This document shows positions 30,900-40,565 of a stretch of DNA of 64,000 nt, piece after piece (positions within the stretch are counted from its first letter, which is position 1; the number at the start of each line of letters is the position of its first letter). The translations under genes were made by a program, and so were the position numbers. The stretch lies in NCBI RefSeq assembly GCF_024919275.1, contig NZ_JANWGH010000003.1:471677-535676 (forward strand), written 5' to 3'. The notes beneath the pieces are model-generated. The model was not told the origin of the DNA, ran no database searches, and saw only the letters and a program-made list of their open reading frames with translations. The stretch comes from Algoriphagus limi (lineage in GTDB: Bacteria > Bacteroidota > Bacteroidia > Cytophagales > Cyclobacteriaceae).

Positions 30900-31343
30900 T
30901 TAGAGCGTGATGGTTTTAGGTTGCTGCGCTTCATGTGGGTGCTCAGCTCCTTCATACACGTACAAGTTTCCGTACATTTTTCTTCCTAGTCTGTTTTTAG
31001 GCAACATGCCTCTTACAGCTTTCTCAACCAAGATGGCAGAAGACTTTTGCTTCAACAATCTAGGAGTAGAAATTCGCTGTCCTCCTGGATATCCGGTGTG
31101 GCGAACGTAAACTTTCTCGTCCCACTTTTTACCGGTCAATCGAACTTTGTCTGCGTTGATTACAATGACATTGTCACCACAATCCACGTGTGGGGTGAAA
31201 TTCGGCTTGTTTTTCCCCCTTAAGATTTTCGCTACCTCACTGGCTAATCGACCCAAAACTGCAGCCTGAGCGTCCACTACCACCCATTGCTTGTCTACAG
31301 TTGCGTCATTAGCCGATACGGTCTTATAGCTTAAAGTATCCAC
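30900..31343 (-). CDS. rplM: 50S ribosomal protein L13
   Basis: 147-aa L13 with WVVVDAQAAVLGRLASEVAKIL, HVDCGDNVIVIN and VRGMLPKNRLGR. The start is GTG at 31343 (VDTLSYKT). First gene of the rplM-rpsI-rpsB transcript, with a good promoter and about 50-nt leader. Confidence 0.96.
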   Translation of the reverse strand: MDTLSYKTVSANDATVDKQWVVVDAQAAVLGRLASEVAKILRGKNKPNFTPHVDCGDNVIVINADKVRLTGKKWDEKVYVRHTGYPGGQRISTPRLLKQKSSAILVEKAVRGMLPKNRLGRKMYGNLYVYEGAEHPHEAQQPKTITL

Positions 31344-31393
31344 TGTGTAACTGTTTAATTTTTAGCTTGTTAAATGTTTTCGACCCCCAAAAA
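31344..31393 (-). promoter_or_regulatory. Leader of the rplM transcript with a possible hairpin
   Basis: Between the predicted start and the GTG, GTGTCCC-TTTTT-GGGGGT can form a short stem near the 5' end. Ribosomal protein leaders often mediate autoregulation by the encoded protein; this one is unproven. Confidence 0.4.
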
Positions 31394-31399
31394 GGGACA

Positions 31400-31407
31400 C
31401 AAAGATA
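31400..31407 (-). promoter_or_regulatory. -7 element TATCTTTG of the rplM promoter
   Basis: Minus-strand consensus TATCTTTG with TTTG at 31428-31431 (20-nt spacing), the best full promoter in the window, as expected for ribosomal genes. Confidence 0.8.
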
Positions 31408-31600
31408 GAAGTATTTTATTTTCCATGCAAAATATTTCAAATGCTACCTCCTAATTTTCATGTGGTTATACTTGTTTTCAATCGTCACATGGAATCTCAA
31501 AGGCCCAATAAACTGTAAAATTTAAAGGTTTAAGCCTTTTTGTAATTCAAAGGTTTAGCATCCGAATACCAAATTTTCGATGGATTTCCTGGTTTGATAA

Positions 31601-32311
31601 TCAGGTGTTTTTCTCCAATTGATGGATTAAAACTTGAAAATCCTTCGGATATGGGGCTTCTACGAAAATTTCTTTTCCGTCCAGTCCCTCAAATCCAATC
31701 GAAAAAGCATGCAAGGAAACCCGCTGCATAATCGGCAGCTCTTCGGTGTCCTTCTTGAGATTGAAGCGGCGCTTCAATGAAGAAAGGTATAAGGCCCTTC
31801 CACCGTACAGCTCATCCCCACAAATTGGGGATTTGAGGTAAGCCAGATGAACCCGGATTTGATGCAATCGACCTGTGATCGGTTTACATTCAATCAAGGA
31901 ATGAGCCCGATATGTTTTAAGTGTGTTAAAAACAGTTTGGGCTGGCTTGCCTTCCTTACTGACTTTAGCGACTCCTTTGGCTGATGCAACGAGGTTTCTG
32001 TCTACGAGCAAGTGCTCATATTCCTTGATTCCCTCTACTACAGCGTGGTAGATTTTGCTAACTTTCCGGTTTTCAAACTGGATGGCCAAGTGCCTGTAGG
32101 CCTCTGGATTTTTAGCAATCACCAGACATCCGGATGTCTCCTTGTCCAATCGATGACACAGCTGGGCATCTGCTGAGTAATCCTTGGCAAGGTCCAGGAT
32201 GTTCTGCGCCTCATGCCTATCGTCTAAGCTCGATAGGTAAGGCGGCTTGTTGATTACCAGGTAATCCGCGTTTTCAAACAGAATAAGTTTCTGAAAATCT
32301 ACTTTCTTCAT
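31601..32311 (-). CDS. RluA-family RNA pseudouridine synthase
   Basis: 236-aa cytosolic enzyme converting uridine to pseudouridine in rRNA or tRNA. Catalytic motif LCHRLDKETSG (Asp56), N-terminal LVINKPP and C-terminal TGRLHQIRVHLAYLK with ICGDELYGG are family hallmarks. No S4 domain, so it resembles the short RluA/TruC-like types. The target site is not known. The AT-rich stretch after its stop has no clear terminator. Confidence 0.93.
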   Translation of the reverse strand: MKKVDFQKLILFENADYLVINKPPYLSSLDDRHEAQNILDLAKDYSADAQLCHRLDKETSGCLVIAKNPEAYRHLAIQFENRKVSKIYHAVVEGIKEYEHLLVDRNLVASAKGVAKVSKEGKPAQTVFNTLKTYRAHSLIECKPITGRLHQIRVHLAYLKSPICGDELYGGRALYLSSLKRRFNLKKDTEELPIMQRVSLHAFSIGFEGLDGKEIFVEAPYPKDFQVLIHQLEKNT

Positions 32312-32339
32312 GGATTCTCCTGCCTCTTCAAAGAGGGTG

Positions 32340-32347
32340 CAAAGTTA
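32340..32347 (-). promoter_or_regulatory. -7 element TAACTTTG of the pseudouridine synthase promoter
   Basis: Minus-strand TAnnTTTG, 28 nt before the start codon at 32311. Confidence 0.55.
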
Positions 32348-32380
32348 GAGGGAAAATGACAGTTAAAAAATTAACTCACA

Positions 32381-33466
32381 TTATTTCAAGCTCCCCTCAC
32401 TTGTTTTCTGTGAATCCTCAGGTGCATTGACTTTCACCAAAGGCAGTGAAAAACTAAAAATCGATCCTTTGCCTACTGTGGAGCTGACGGAAATTTTGCT
32501 TTTATGGCCTTCCAAAATATGCTTAACAATGGCAAGCCCGAGTCCCGTTCCCCCTTCTTTTTTATTCCGGCTTTTCTCTACGCGATAGAATCGCTCAAAA
32601 ATTCGTTTCAAATCTTCCGGCGGAATGCCTTGTCCATCGTCTTTAATATCAACTTGGATATGATTTTTTTGGGTCTTTAATAAAATCTTTACCTCACCGG
32701 CTTCATGGTTGTATTTGACGGCATTGAAGATCAGGTTTTGGCAGACTCGGTAGATTTTTTGACGATCTGCATGCGTGATGTAGCTCTTTTCAGGATCGTA
32801 TTTGAAGTTGATCTTTACATTTCTCTTGGAAGCTTTGTGTTCTAATTCCTCGATCACTTCCTCGATCACTTCCTTCAAATCAAAGTCTGTGAATACAAAC
32901 TTGATTACCCCACTTTCCATTTGATTCAGCGTAAGCAAGTCCTGAACCAAGTTGTCTAAAGAGTCTAGGCTTTTTGCAGCCCGCTTCAGAAACTTCATCC
33001 GTACATGCTTATCATCAATTGCACCGTCTAAAAGTGTGTGGATATACCCCTGAGTCGCAAAAATGGGAGTTTTCAATTCATGGGAAATATCGGCGATAAA
33101 TTCCCTTCTAAACTCCGCATTTTTCTGAAGGGCCTCAATCTCCTTCTGGCGGGCAAGCGCATAGGAATTGATGACTGCATTGATTTTCCGTAAAGGAGAA
33201 ATAGAAGATTTGGTTTTCTTCTCCTGAATTTCGGATAGGTCTTTCTTTTGAATCTTCTCAAGCAGTTGGTAGATATTGCTAATCTCTCGGAAGACTAAAA
33301 ATTCAAGGGTAATGGAAATTAAAAGGTAGGAAGTGGAAAAAGCAACTCCCCCTGCTACGAGGATAACCAAGGTTGAAGCCTCATCCACTAAGGATAAAAA
33401 AGCTACCACCAAGACCGAAATGGCCAAGGCCAATACAACAGCAATCCCTCGGGAAGTAGTGAGCAT
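32381..33466 (-). CDS. Membrane sensor histidine kinase (PhoR-like)
   Basis: 361-aa kinase with two N-terminal membrane helices (about residues 8-27 and 32-58) that leave almost no periplasmic domain. A short linker leads to the HisKA dimer helix with the phospho-accepting His129 (ADISHELKTPI), then the HATPase domain with N-box NLIFNAVKYN, G1 DDGQGIP, F-box RIFERFYRVEKSRN and G2 GGTGLGLAIVKH. The YVGI-like short sensor resembles PhoR/WalK-type kinases. It lies 3 nt after the response regulator gene. Phosphate sensing is possible but unproven. Confidence 0.93.
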   Translation of the reverse strand: MLTTSRGIAVVLALAISVLVVAFLSLVDEASTLVILVAGGVAFSTSYLLISITLEFLVFREISNIYQLLEKIQKKDLSEIQEKKTKSSISPLRKINAVINSYALARQKEIEALQKNAEFRREFIADISHELKTPIFATQGYIHTLLDGAIDDKHVRMKFLKRAAKSLDSLDNLVQDLLTLNQMESGVIKFVFTDFDLKEVIEEVIEELEHKASKRNVKINFKYDPEKSYITHADRQKIYRVCQNLIFNAVKYNHEAGEVKILLKTQKNHIQVDIKDDGQGIPPEDLKRIFERFYRVEKSRNKKEGGTGLGLAIVKHILEGHKSKISVSSTVGKGSIFSFSLPLVKVNAPEDSQKTSEGSLK

Positions 33467-33469
33467 GAA

Positions 33470-34159
33470 TTAACCCAAATCGAACTTATAACCTACACCT
33501 TTTACCGTAGTGATGTAGTCATCTCCGATTTTTTCGCGGACTTTTCGGATGTGTACATCTACCGTTCGAGCAAGTACAAATACATCCGCTCCCCAAATAT
33601 TCTGAAGAAGCTCATCTCTACTGTAGACGATATTAGGGTTTTTGGCAAGGAAATACAAAAGTTCAAATTCTTTCTTCGGAAGAGTGATGGTTTTCCCAGC
33701 TTTTTCAATGGTGTAGCTTCCGCGGTCGATTACTAAATCTCTAATTTTGATCTGCGCCTGCTCTTGTTCTTTTTTAGCCTCTCTTCTGAAAAGCGCTGCA
33801 ATTCGGCTCATCAAAGCTCTTGGCTTGATAGGTTTGGTAATGTAGTCATCCGCTCCCACGTCAAAAGCAGCTACTTCCGAGTACTCCTCCATTCGGGCTG
33901 TCAGGAAGATTACGAAGGTGTTTTTCAATTCAGGGATTTCCCGAATTTGCCGGCAGGTTTCGACTCCGTCCTGATTGGGCATCATGATGTCCAGGAGAAT
34001 CACATCTGGTAAAAATTTGGAGGCCTTTTTAACCGCTTTCACACCATCTTCAGCAGTTTCTACTTCATAGCCTTCTTTCTGGAGGTTGTATTTTAGTATC
34101 TCAACAATGTCCGGTTCGTCATCTACAACAAGGACCTTGATTTTCTGCTTATCGCCCAT
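33470..34159 (-). CDS. OmpR/PhoB-type response regulator
   Basis: 229 aa. Receiver with acidic pocket VDDEPD and phospho-acceptor Asp57 (LLDIMMP), conserved Lys (ITKPI), then a winged helix with EFELLYFLAKNPN, YSRDELL..IWG, RTVDVHIRKVREKIG and TVKGVGYKF. It is the partner of the downstream histidine kinase. Target genes are unknown; no other two-component gene overlaps. Confidence 0.95.
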   Translation of the reverse strand: MGDKQKIKVLVVDDEPDIVEILKYNLQKEGYEVETAEDGVKAVKKASKFLPDVILLDIMMPNQDGVETCRQIREIPELKNTFVIFLTARMEEYSEVAAFDVGADDYITKPIKPRALMSRIAALFRREAKKEQEQAQIKIRDLVIDRGSYTIEKAGKTITLPKKEFELLYFLAKNPNIVYSRDELLQNIWGADVFVLARTVDVHIRKVREKIGDDYITTVKGVGYKFDLG

Positions 34160-34312
34160 TGGGTTTCGTGCTTATTGATTTGCTTAAAATTAAGTAATAT
34201 TTGAGGATAGGACGCAATTTTTTTGGCATTTCGAATGAGTTGAAGTCTAAAAAAGGAAGGGAGAAGCTGATTTTTGAAGCTAAGGTTACCGTAAGGTTAC
34301 AGGACTGTGAAA

Positions 34313-35095
34313 TCAATAGCGAAGCCCGCTTGCTGATTTTAATTCCAAATTCAGAGAACCCAGAAACAAATTCGCTTTGATCTTCACAGGGATCTTGTTT
34401 TGATCTTGTGTTACCCATACAGTAACCGGGAAGTCGCCTCTGAAGAGTCTGTTCTTGGGGATTTGAGGTGAAAAAATGAATGTGTCTTTCTCTCCAATCT
34501 CGGTATCTATGCGCTCTTGCCCCTCGTAGATTAATTTTATGTTATATATTTCTTTGTCAAAAAATCCTAGGATTTCTACTGTGTCTCCAACTTGCAAATT
34601 GCTCAGATCAAGTGTTCGCAGATAGTAGAATCCGCTGACAATATCTTGGACTTTTCCTGGCAGTGAATATTCCTTTTCCTCTTTCAGAAATTTATTCTCT
34701 TTGTCAAAAAGCTGCATTTTGGCTTTTTTCTTTTGCTGATCGAAAAATACCTTCTCGTGCTTTCTGTATTTTCCTTCTTCGATATGTCGATAGGAAACGG
34801 AAGGCAGTTTGGACTCCAATTCCCAAATGCTTCCCCAATTATCATTTACTCTTCCGAAAATCGTCGCAGCACCCTTTGTTTTCCCATATACATCAATTTT
34901 GAAATGGGTTTTCTCATTGATGGTTTCAGGTTTTTTACCGATTTTCATGGTCGCATCGGCTAGGTTAAACCAACCATAGCTAACCTCAAATTCTAACTCT
35001 TCTCCGTAGGTAAATGGATAGTTATGCTGTCCCAGGACGACCTGAGAAAAAAGCAGGATTAGAGTAAAGAGAGAGAATTTGATACTTTGTTTCAT
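34313..35095 (-). CDS. DUF3108-like exported protein
   Basis: 260 aa with a signal peptide ending at about VVLGQ. The start is the ATG at 35095; an in-frame ATG 42 nt upstream would place an extra segment before the signal. The body is beta-rich (FTYGEELEFEVSYGWFNLADATMKI, FGRVNDNWGSIWELESKLPSVSYRHIEEGKYRK), a typical DUF3108 pattern. It may act in the periplasm or outer membrane; no function is known. The region before recA separates it from that gene. Confidence 0.8.
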   Translation of the reverse strand: MKQSIKFSLFTLILLFSQVVLGQHNYPFTYGEELEFEVSYGWFNLADATMKIGKKPETINEKTHFKIDVYGKTKGAATIFGRVNDNWGSIWELESKLPSVSYRHIEEGKYRKHEKVFFDQQKKKAKMQLFDKENKFLKEEKEYSLPGKVQDIVSGFYYLRTLDLSNLQVGDTVEILGFFDKEIYNIKLIYEGQERIDTEIGEKDTFIFSPQIPKNRLFRGDFPVTVWVTQDQNKIPVKIKANLFLGSLNLELKSASGLRY

Positions 35096-35268
35096 ATTAA
35101 TTGACAATACCTGACAAAAAGCTGGTATTTTTAACATGATTACGAAAAAGCATGCCGATTAGTGGCGAAAAATACGAATTTGCCTCTCGAAATCAAGATG
35201 AATGGCACTTTTGACCATATCCTTTACAAGATTTAACTTTAACGTAAGAATTCTTTAAACATAGACTC

Positions 35269-36294
35269 ATGAGTACGAATGCAGAAAAATTAAAGGCTCT
35301 CCAACTCACCATTGACAAGTTGGAAAAGGCCTATGGAAAAGGGACCGTCATGAAACTGAGCGATAATACGGTGCAGGATATTCCTGCTATTTCCACCGGT
35401 TCGCTTGGTTTGGATATGGCCTTAGGTGTAGGAGGAATCCCTAGAGGAAGAGTAATTGAGATTTATGGTCCAGAGTCTTCCGGTAAAACAACCTTAACCA
35501 TGCACTGTATTGCGGAAGCTCAGAAAGCAGGAGGCTTAGCCGCTTTTATTGATGCGGAGCATGCTTTTGATAAAGTATATGCAGAAAAACTAGGCATTGA
35601 TACTGAAAACCTATTGATCTCGCAGCCGGATAATGGTGAACAGGCTTTGGAAATTGCAGAGCATTTGATCCGATCCGGAGCCATTGATATCATTGTCATC
35701 GACTCCGTAGCAGCCTTGGTTCCTAAAGGTGAATTGGAAGGAGAAATGGGAGAAAGCAAAATGGGTCTTCAGGCTCGTTTGATGTCTCAAGCCCTTAGAA
35801 AATTAACAGGGGCAATTAACAAAACTGGATGCGCTTGTATCTTCATCAACCAGCTTCGTGAGAAAATTGGGGTGATGTTTGGTAACCCAGAAACTACTAC
35901 AGGGGGTAATGCCTTGAAATTCTATGCTTCTGTCCGATTGGATATTCGTCGCATTGGACAAATCAAGGAGAGTGCTGATAATGTAACCGGAAACCGCACC
36001 CGAGTGAAAGTGGTTAAAAACAAAGTGGCACCACCGTTTAAAGTAGTGGAATTTGATATTATGTATGGTCAGGGGATCTCTAAAGTTGGAGAGGTGATTG
36101 ACTTAGGAGTAGAATTTGACATAATTAAAAAGGCTGGTTCTTGGTTCTCTTACAATGGAGAGAAACTTGGACAAGGTCGTGATGCTGTCAAAAATCTTCT
36201 TCTAGATAATCCTGAGTTGATGGAAGAATTGGAAGGTAAAATCAAGGCAGCTGCCGGATTACTTCCAGTCGATCCAACGGCCGATATGGACTGA
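35269..36294 (+). CDS. recA: Recombinase RecA
   Basis: Forms ATP-driven filaments on single-stranded DNA for strand exchange and SOS response. 341 aa with Walker [11 protein letters not shown], the lead [20 protein letters not shown], Walker [14 protein letters not shown] motif and loop 2 [21 protein letters not shown]-terminal tail ends in acidic PVDPTADMD. No SOS-box-like site identified. A hairpin terminator follows. Confidence 0.98.
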   Translation: MSTNAEKLKALQLTIDKLEKAYGKGTVMKLSDNTVQDIPAISTGSLGLDMALGVGGIPRGRVIEIYGPESSGKTTLTMHCIAEAQKAGGLAAFIDAEHAFDKVYAEKLGIDTENLLISQPDNGEQALEIAEHLIRSGAIDIIVIDSVAALVPKGELEGEMGESKMGLQARLMSQALRKLTGAINKTGCACIFINQLREKIGVMFGNPETTTGGNALKFYASVRLDIRRIGQIKESADNVTGNRTRVKVVKNKVAPPFKVVEFDIMYGQGISKVGEVIDLGVEFDIIKKAGSWFSYNGEKLGQGRDAVKNLLLDNPELMEELEGKIKAAAGLLPVDPTADMD

Positions 36295-36317
36295 TTTGTT
36301 TTTGAGTTTGATTGATC

Positions 36318-36354
36318 AAAAAAGGGAAGCCGAATTAATCGGCCTCCCTTTTTT
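36318..36354. terminator. Bidirectional terminator between recA and the permease gene
   Basis: AAAAAAGGGA-GCCGA / TCGGC-TCCCTTTTTT with one mismatch, loop ATTAA; T-run on both strands. Confidence 0.85.
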
Positions 36355-36374
36355 AATTTGTATAATCAGCTTTT

Positions 36375-37625
36375 TTAAGCTGTTCGAATCGCTTCTACCG
36401 GGTCCATTCTTGCTGCGAGTGTAGCAGGAACAATTCCTGAAACCACCCCGATAATGGAAGAGACTCCCAAGCCGAGAATGATATTTCCAGGAGATAAAAT
36501 TAAATCCAAGCTCCCCAGTTGAACGAAACTTAGGAAGTAAACAAGAATAATTCCCGTACCTCCTCCAATCAAACTCAGACAAACTGCCTCAAAAAGAAAC
36601 TGGAAAAGGATAAAGTAATTTTTAGCTCCTAGGGATTTTTGGATGCCAATGATATTGGTTCGCTCCCGAACGGAAACAAACATGATATTAGCAATTCCGA
36701 ATCCTCCTACCAAAATAGAGAATCCACCTATTACCCAACCTGCAGTAGAGATTACATCAAATACGGATCCAATGGCATTTTGAAGAAATTCGGTTTTGTT
36801 AAGTGAAAACGAATCGTCTTCTGTTGGCTTGAGTGCTCTTTTTGCACGAAGCAAGCCGATCATTTCATTTTCTATTCCTACCAAACCCACATCTTCTTCC
36901 ATTCCTTTGGCAGCAATAGTTGGATTTATTCCATTTTTCCCAGTATTGAAAAGCTTGGTAAAGGCTGGATAGGGTATAAGACATGCTTCATCTTTGGAAG
37001 GAAGGTCCAAAACTCCACTTCCTTCTTCCTCAAATACCCCAACAACCACAAATTTTAAACCTTTGATTTTAAATTCTTTCCCAATAGGAGATTGGTTTGG
37101 AAAAAGGGTGTCGGCAATCTTTTTACCAATTACAGCTAGATTTCGAGCAGCCTTGATCTCATTTCCATTGAAAAGCCGGCCTTCTTCGATAGGTGCATCA
37201 TATACATCCCCATAATCTTCAAAAGCCCCGGTAAGCTGCACGCCTTGATAGGCATTACTTCCGGCTGTTACTGTCGTACTAGCAGATGCCGAGATGGTAA
37301 TTCCTTCCGCAGAGGTCAGTCTACTCTTCAGAAATTCATATTCCTCTACGGTGTTATTGGGTCTTCGGAAGTATTTCCACCAAGGGAAATTTCCCGGAGG
37401 GCCAGACTGGAAAGGAAATTTATCAACACGAATCACATTGGTTCCAAGAAAAGCGAAGGAAGATTTGATGTTGTTTTCTAGGGAATCCACAAGTGTGAAA
37501 ACTGCAATGATGGCAAATATACCGACTGTAACCCCCAATAATGATAAAACTGTGCGGGTTAGATTGGATTTCAGGGCATTGAGAGCGAAGCGAAGGCTCT
37601 CCCAAGAAAGTCTCAAAAAAAGCAT
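36375..37625 (-). CDS. MacB/FtsX-type ABC transporter permease
   Basis: 416 aa in the MacB-like FtsX-fold family. A first membrane helix near residues 25-50 (TVLSLLGVTVGIFAIIAVFTLV) is followed by a large MacB_PCD periplasmic domain (about 50-250) and three C-terminal helices including GGFSILVGGFGIANIMFVSVRERTNIIGIQKSLGA. The conserved ERTxEIGxxxSLGA segment is typical of FtsX-fold permeases. No ATPase partner is adjacent; it could pair with one elsewhere. The export cargo is unknown. Confidence 0.92.
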   Translation of the reverse strand: MLFLRLSWESLRFALNALKSNLTRTVLSLLGVTVGIFAIIAVFTLVDSLENNIKSSFAFLGTNVIRVDKFPFQSGPPGNFPWWKYFRRPNNTVEEYEFLKSRLTSAEGITISASASTTVTAGSNAYQGVQLTGAFEDYGDVYDAPIEEGRLFNGNEIKAARNLAVIGKKIADTLFPNQSPIGKEFKIKGLKFVVVGVFEEEGSGVLDLPSKDEACLIPYPAFTKLFNTGKNGINPTIAAKGMEEDVGLVGIENEMIGLLRAKRALKPTEDDSFSLNKTEFLQNAIGSVFDVISTAGWVIGGFSILVGGFGIANIMFVSVRERTNIIGIQKSLGAKNYFILFQFLFEAVCLSLIGGGTGIILVYFLSFVQLGSLDLILSPGNIILGLGVSSIIGVVSGIVPATLAARMDPVEAIRTA

Positions 37626-37685
37626 AGTGGGGAATAGTTGGTTAAATCAATCTTTAAAGTTAGGGGATTTTGGATATTATATTCT

Positions 37686-37693
37686 TATCTTTG
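37686..37693 (+). promoter_or_regulatory. -7 element TATCTTTG of the queA promoter
   Basis: Exact consensus in TCTTATCTTTGCAC, 64 nt before the start of queA. The -33 box is not obvious. Confidence 0.65.
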
Positions 37694-37749
37694 CACTTTT
37701 TAGAGTAAATCTAAACAAAAAATTATAGCCATACATCTAAAGCTTCTCT

Positions 37750-38799
37750 ATGAAATTATCAGATTTCAAATTTGACGTACCTAAGAAACTTGTCGCGCTT
37801 TATCCAACTGAAAACAGGGACGAATCCAGGCTCATGGTCGTTCATCGTAAAACAGGGGAATTCGAGCACCGAACTTTCAAAGATATCCTAGAATATTTCG
37901 ATGAAGGTGATGTTTTCGTAATGAATGATACGAAAGTGTTTCCTGCCCGATTGTACGGAAATAAGGAAAAAACAGGTGCAGAGATTGAAGTTTTCTTGCT
38001 TCGAGAATTGAACCCGGAATTGAGACTTTGGGATGTGTTGGTAGATCCAGCCCGAAAAATCCGTGTAGGAAATAAATTGTATTTCGGGGATTCTGATTTG
38101 GTTGCTGAGGTAATTGACAATACCACTTCCAGAGGTAGAACCATCCGATTCTTATTTGATGGTACGCAGGAAGAATTCTACAAAGCGATAGATACGCTTG
38201 GAGAAACTCCGCTTTTGAAGGAAATCATCGACCGCAAAGTTGAGCCTGAGGATCGTGAGCGTTACCAAACCGTTTTCGCAAAAAATGTTGGGGCAGTTGC
38301 CGCTCCTACAGCAGGTTTACACTTTACGCCTCATTTGTTGAAGCGCTTAGAATTGAAAGGAATTGAAGTGACTCCGATTACCCTTCATGTTGGATTGGGA
38401 ACTTTCAGACAGGTAGATGTGGAGGATTTGACCAAGCATAAAATGGACTCTGAGAATTATGATATTCCTGAGAAAACCGTTGAATTGGTCAATGAAGCTT
38501 TGGATAGCAAGAAAAGAGTTGTCGCTGTAGGAACGACTGTTCTAAAAACTGTTGAATCTTCTGTCACAGCTAGCAATCATTTAAAAGCCTCCAGCGGATG
38601 GACTGATAAATTCATCATTCCTCCTTACGAATTCAAAATCGCCAATGCTTTGATTACTAATTTCCACTTGCCAGAATCAACCCTGTTAATGACAGCTGCA
38701 GCATTCGGTGGCTATGATCTAATCATGAAAGCTTATAAAGAGGCAATCAAAGAAAAATACCGCTTCTTCTCTTACGGAGATGCGATGTTGATACTTTAA
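37750..38799 (+). CDS. queA: S-adenosylmethionine:tRNA ribosyltransferase-isomerase
   Basis: Transfers the ribosyl moiety of SAM to preQ1 in tRNA, a late step of queuosine synthesis. 349 aa with [54 protein letters not shown] and [16 protein letters not shown], all family-specific. No other queuosine genes are in the window. A terminator separates it from ispD. Confidence 0.96.
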   Translation: MKLSDFKFDVPKKLVALYPTENRDESRLMVVHRKTGEFEHRTFKDILEYFDEGDVFVMNDTKVFPARLYGNKEKTGAEIEVFLLRELNPELRLWDVLVDPARKIRVGNKLYFGDSDLVAEVIDNTTSRGRTIRFLFDGTQEEFYKAIDTLGETPLLKEIIDRKVEPEDRERYQTVFAKNVGAVAAPTAGLHFTPHLLKRLELKGIEVTPITLHVGLGTFRQVDVEDLTKHKMDSENYDIPEKTVELVNEALDSKKRVVAVGTTVLKTVESSVTASNHLKASSGWTDKFIIPPYEFKIANALITNFHLPESTLLMTAAAFGGYDLIMKAYKEAIKEKYRFFSYGDAMLIL

Positions 38800-38803
38800 T
38801 AAA

Positions 38804-38828
38804 AGGCTCCTTTCGAGGAGCTTTTTTA
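38804..38828 (+). terminator. Terminator between queA and ispD
   Basis: GGCTCC-TTTCG-AGGAGC type hairpin with TTTTTT after it. Confidence 0.75.
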
Positions 38829-38890
38829 TTTTTACCCAGTATTGAAAAAATCTTGAGTAGGAAAACACTACTTTTTCCAAAAACTAAATA

Positions 38891-39574
38891 ATGCAAAAAG
38901 CAGCAGTCTTGGTAGCAGGCGGAAGAGGAACCCGGATGGGTGGTCCTATGTCCAAGCAATACCTTCCTATAGGAGGGATGCCTATTTTGATGCATACCCT
39001 TTCAGTTTTTCATCGGGTAGATTCAGATATGGAATTGATTTTGGTAATTCCGAAGGATGATTTTGAGCTTTGGGGTAACTTATGTCAGCAGCATGATTTT
39101 TCCATCCCTCACCAAGTCGTAGCCGGAGGGAATTCGAGATTTCAATCTGTGAAAAATGGAATTGCTGCTGTTTCTTTTTCAGAAGGAGTGGTGGCGATTC
39201 ACGATGGAGTCCGGCCTTTTGTACATGAAAGTGTGATCAAAGAAAGCTTTGAAAAGGCAGCAGAAACCGGAAGTGCCGTTGCAGTAGTAGCATTAAAAGA
39301 CTCTATTCGAAAATTGACCGATGATGATCGGAGTTTTTATCAGGAGCGTCAATATTTCCGATTAGTACAAACTCCACAGACTTTTGATATCCAAAAAATC
39401 CGGAAAGCTTTTGAAGTGACAGAATTACCCCAATTTACGGATGATGCAACCGTCTATGAACATCAAGGTTGGCAGGTTACTTTGATTCCTGGAAATCCAG
39501 AGAATATCAAAATTACCACACCTGAAGACATGGATTACGCGGAGTTTTTGATTCAGAAAATGAAGAGTCGGTAA
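38891..39574 (+). CDS. ispD: 2-C-methyl-D-erythritol 4-phosphate cytidylyltransferase
   Basis: Third step of the MEP isoprenoid pathway: CTP plus MEP gives CDP-ME. 227 aa with the nucleotidyltransferase start AVLVAGGRGTRMGGPMSKQYLPIGG, AIHDGVRPFV, the catalytic-core RLVQTPQTFD and PGNPENIKITTPEDM. The fold and family features are clear. A membrane protein and a LytST-like pair follow. Confidence 0.95.
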   Translation: MQKAAVLVAGGRGTRMGGPMSKQYLPIGGMPILMHTLSVFHRVDSDMELILVIPKDDFELWGNLCQQHDFSIPHQVVAGGNSRFQSVKNGIAAVSFSEGVVAIHDGVRPFVHESVIKESFEKAAETGSAVAVVALKDSIRKLTDDDRSFYQERQYFRLVQTPQTFDIQKIRKAFEVTELPQFTDDATVYEHQGWQVTLIPGNPENIKITTPEDMDYAEFLIQKMKSR

Positions 39575-39701
39575 AAATTACCTGCAATTTCACCGACTTT
39601 TTCTCCGCATTCACCGACTTTTTAGATAAGCTATCGATAGTGACTATTTGCCTAGAAGATGTTATGCCACATTTGAGCATCATTCAAAACTCAAAAAAGC
39701 G

Positions 39702-40535
39702 ATGGCAAATTATTCTAAACCCAGTTCAAGTAGCGACGGAGGATTAATCTTCGGATTTATCATCTTAGGCTTAGGCGTTTTATTACTTCTTCGAAAATTG
39801 GGAATTTTCTTTCCCGCATGGTTACTAAGTTGGCCCATGATTTTGATTGCAATTGGGCTTGTAGTATCGATTAAGCATCAATTCCGCTCCTTATTTGGTG
39901 GAATCATGTTGTTTCTTGGCGTTTACTTTCTTTTGGATCGAGAATTCGCTTTTGACTTCGGAATGGAGCGATACATTTTACCGATCGGCTTGATCATTTT
40001 GGGTATTTATCTCATTACCCAAAAGCAAAAAGAAAAGCGGATTATGGATAATGTTCAGGATCAAATCCGAAATAAGACCTTTAAATCCCCTGATTCCGAA
40101 TCTGGAGGTGAAGGCTCATCCAGCAATTTTGCCGGTTCAGGCACTACCGATTCTTCTCAAAAGCCACCAATTTCTGGTGTTTCGGGAACAAGCTTTTCAG
40201 ACCGAATCAATATCGACGCAGTCTTCAGTGGGGTAAATAAGCGGGTTTTATCCAAAAATTTCCAGGGAGGAAAACTAACTGCCGCCTTTGGTGGAGTAGA
40301 CTTGGATTTGACACAGGCGGATTTTTCCGGCTTAATTAATCTTCAGGTTGACGTAATATTCGGGGGGATGAAAATCATCGTACCACCGCATTGGGATGTA
40401 CGAGTGGAAGTGACCAATGTCGCTGCAGGAGTGGAGGACAAGCGAATCTACAGACAGTCTGAAGTAGATGCTGATAAAGTACTTGTACTTCGAGGCACGG
40501 TCTTCTTTGGCGGTTTGGAAATCAAATCATTTTAA
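39702..40535 (+). CDS. LiaF-like/DUF5668 membrane protein
   Basis: 277 aa. The start is the ATG at 39702 (MANYSKPSS); an upstream in-frame ATG at 39648 would give an unlikely leader. Four N-terminal membrane segments (about 13-95: GLIFGFIILGLGVLLLL, WPMILIAIGLVV, GGIMLFLGVYFLL and YILPIGLIILGIYLI), a Ser/Gly-rich linker, then a beta-helical C-terminal LiaF-like domain (FGGVDLDLTQADFSG, DVIFGGMKIIVPPHWDV). It precedes a LytS-like sensor kinase gene by 30 nt. LiaF-like proteins inhibit neighbouring kinases in Firmicutes; here that role is only an analogy. Confidence 0.82.
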   Translation: MANYSKPSSSSDGGLIFGFIILGLGVLLLLRKLGIFFPAWLLSWPMILIAIGLVVSIKHQFRSLFGGIMLFLGVYFLLDREFAFDFGMERYILPIGLIILGIYLITQKQKEKRIMDNVQDQIRNKTFKSPDSESGGEGSSSNFAGSGTTDSSQKPPISGVSGTSFSDRINIDAVFSGVNKRVLSKNFQGGKLTAAFGGVDLDLTQADFSGLINLQVDVIFGGMKIIVPPHWDVRVEVTNVAAGVEDKRIYRQSEVDADKVLVLRGTVFFGGLEIKSF

Positions 40536-40565
40536 CGAATTTCCATCAATCAAATCGCAAGAACT

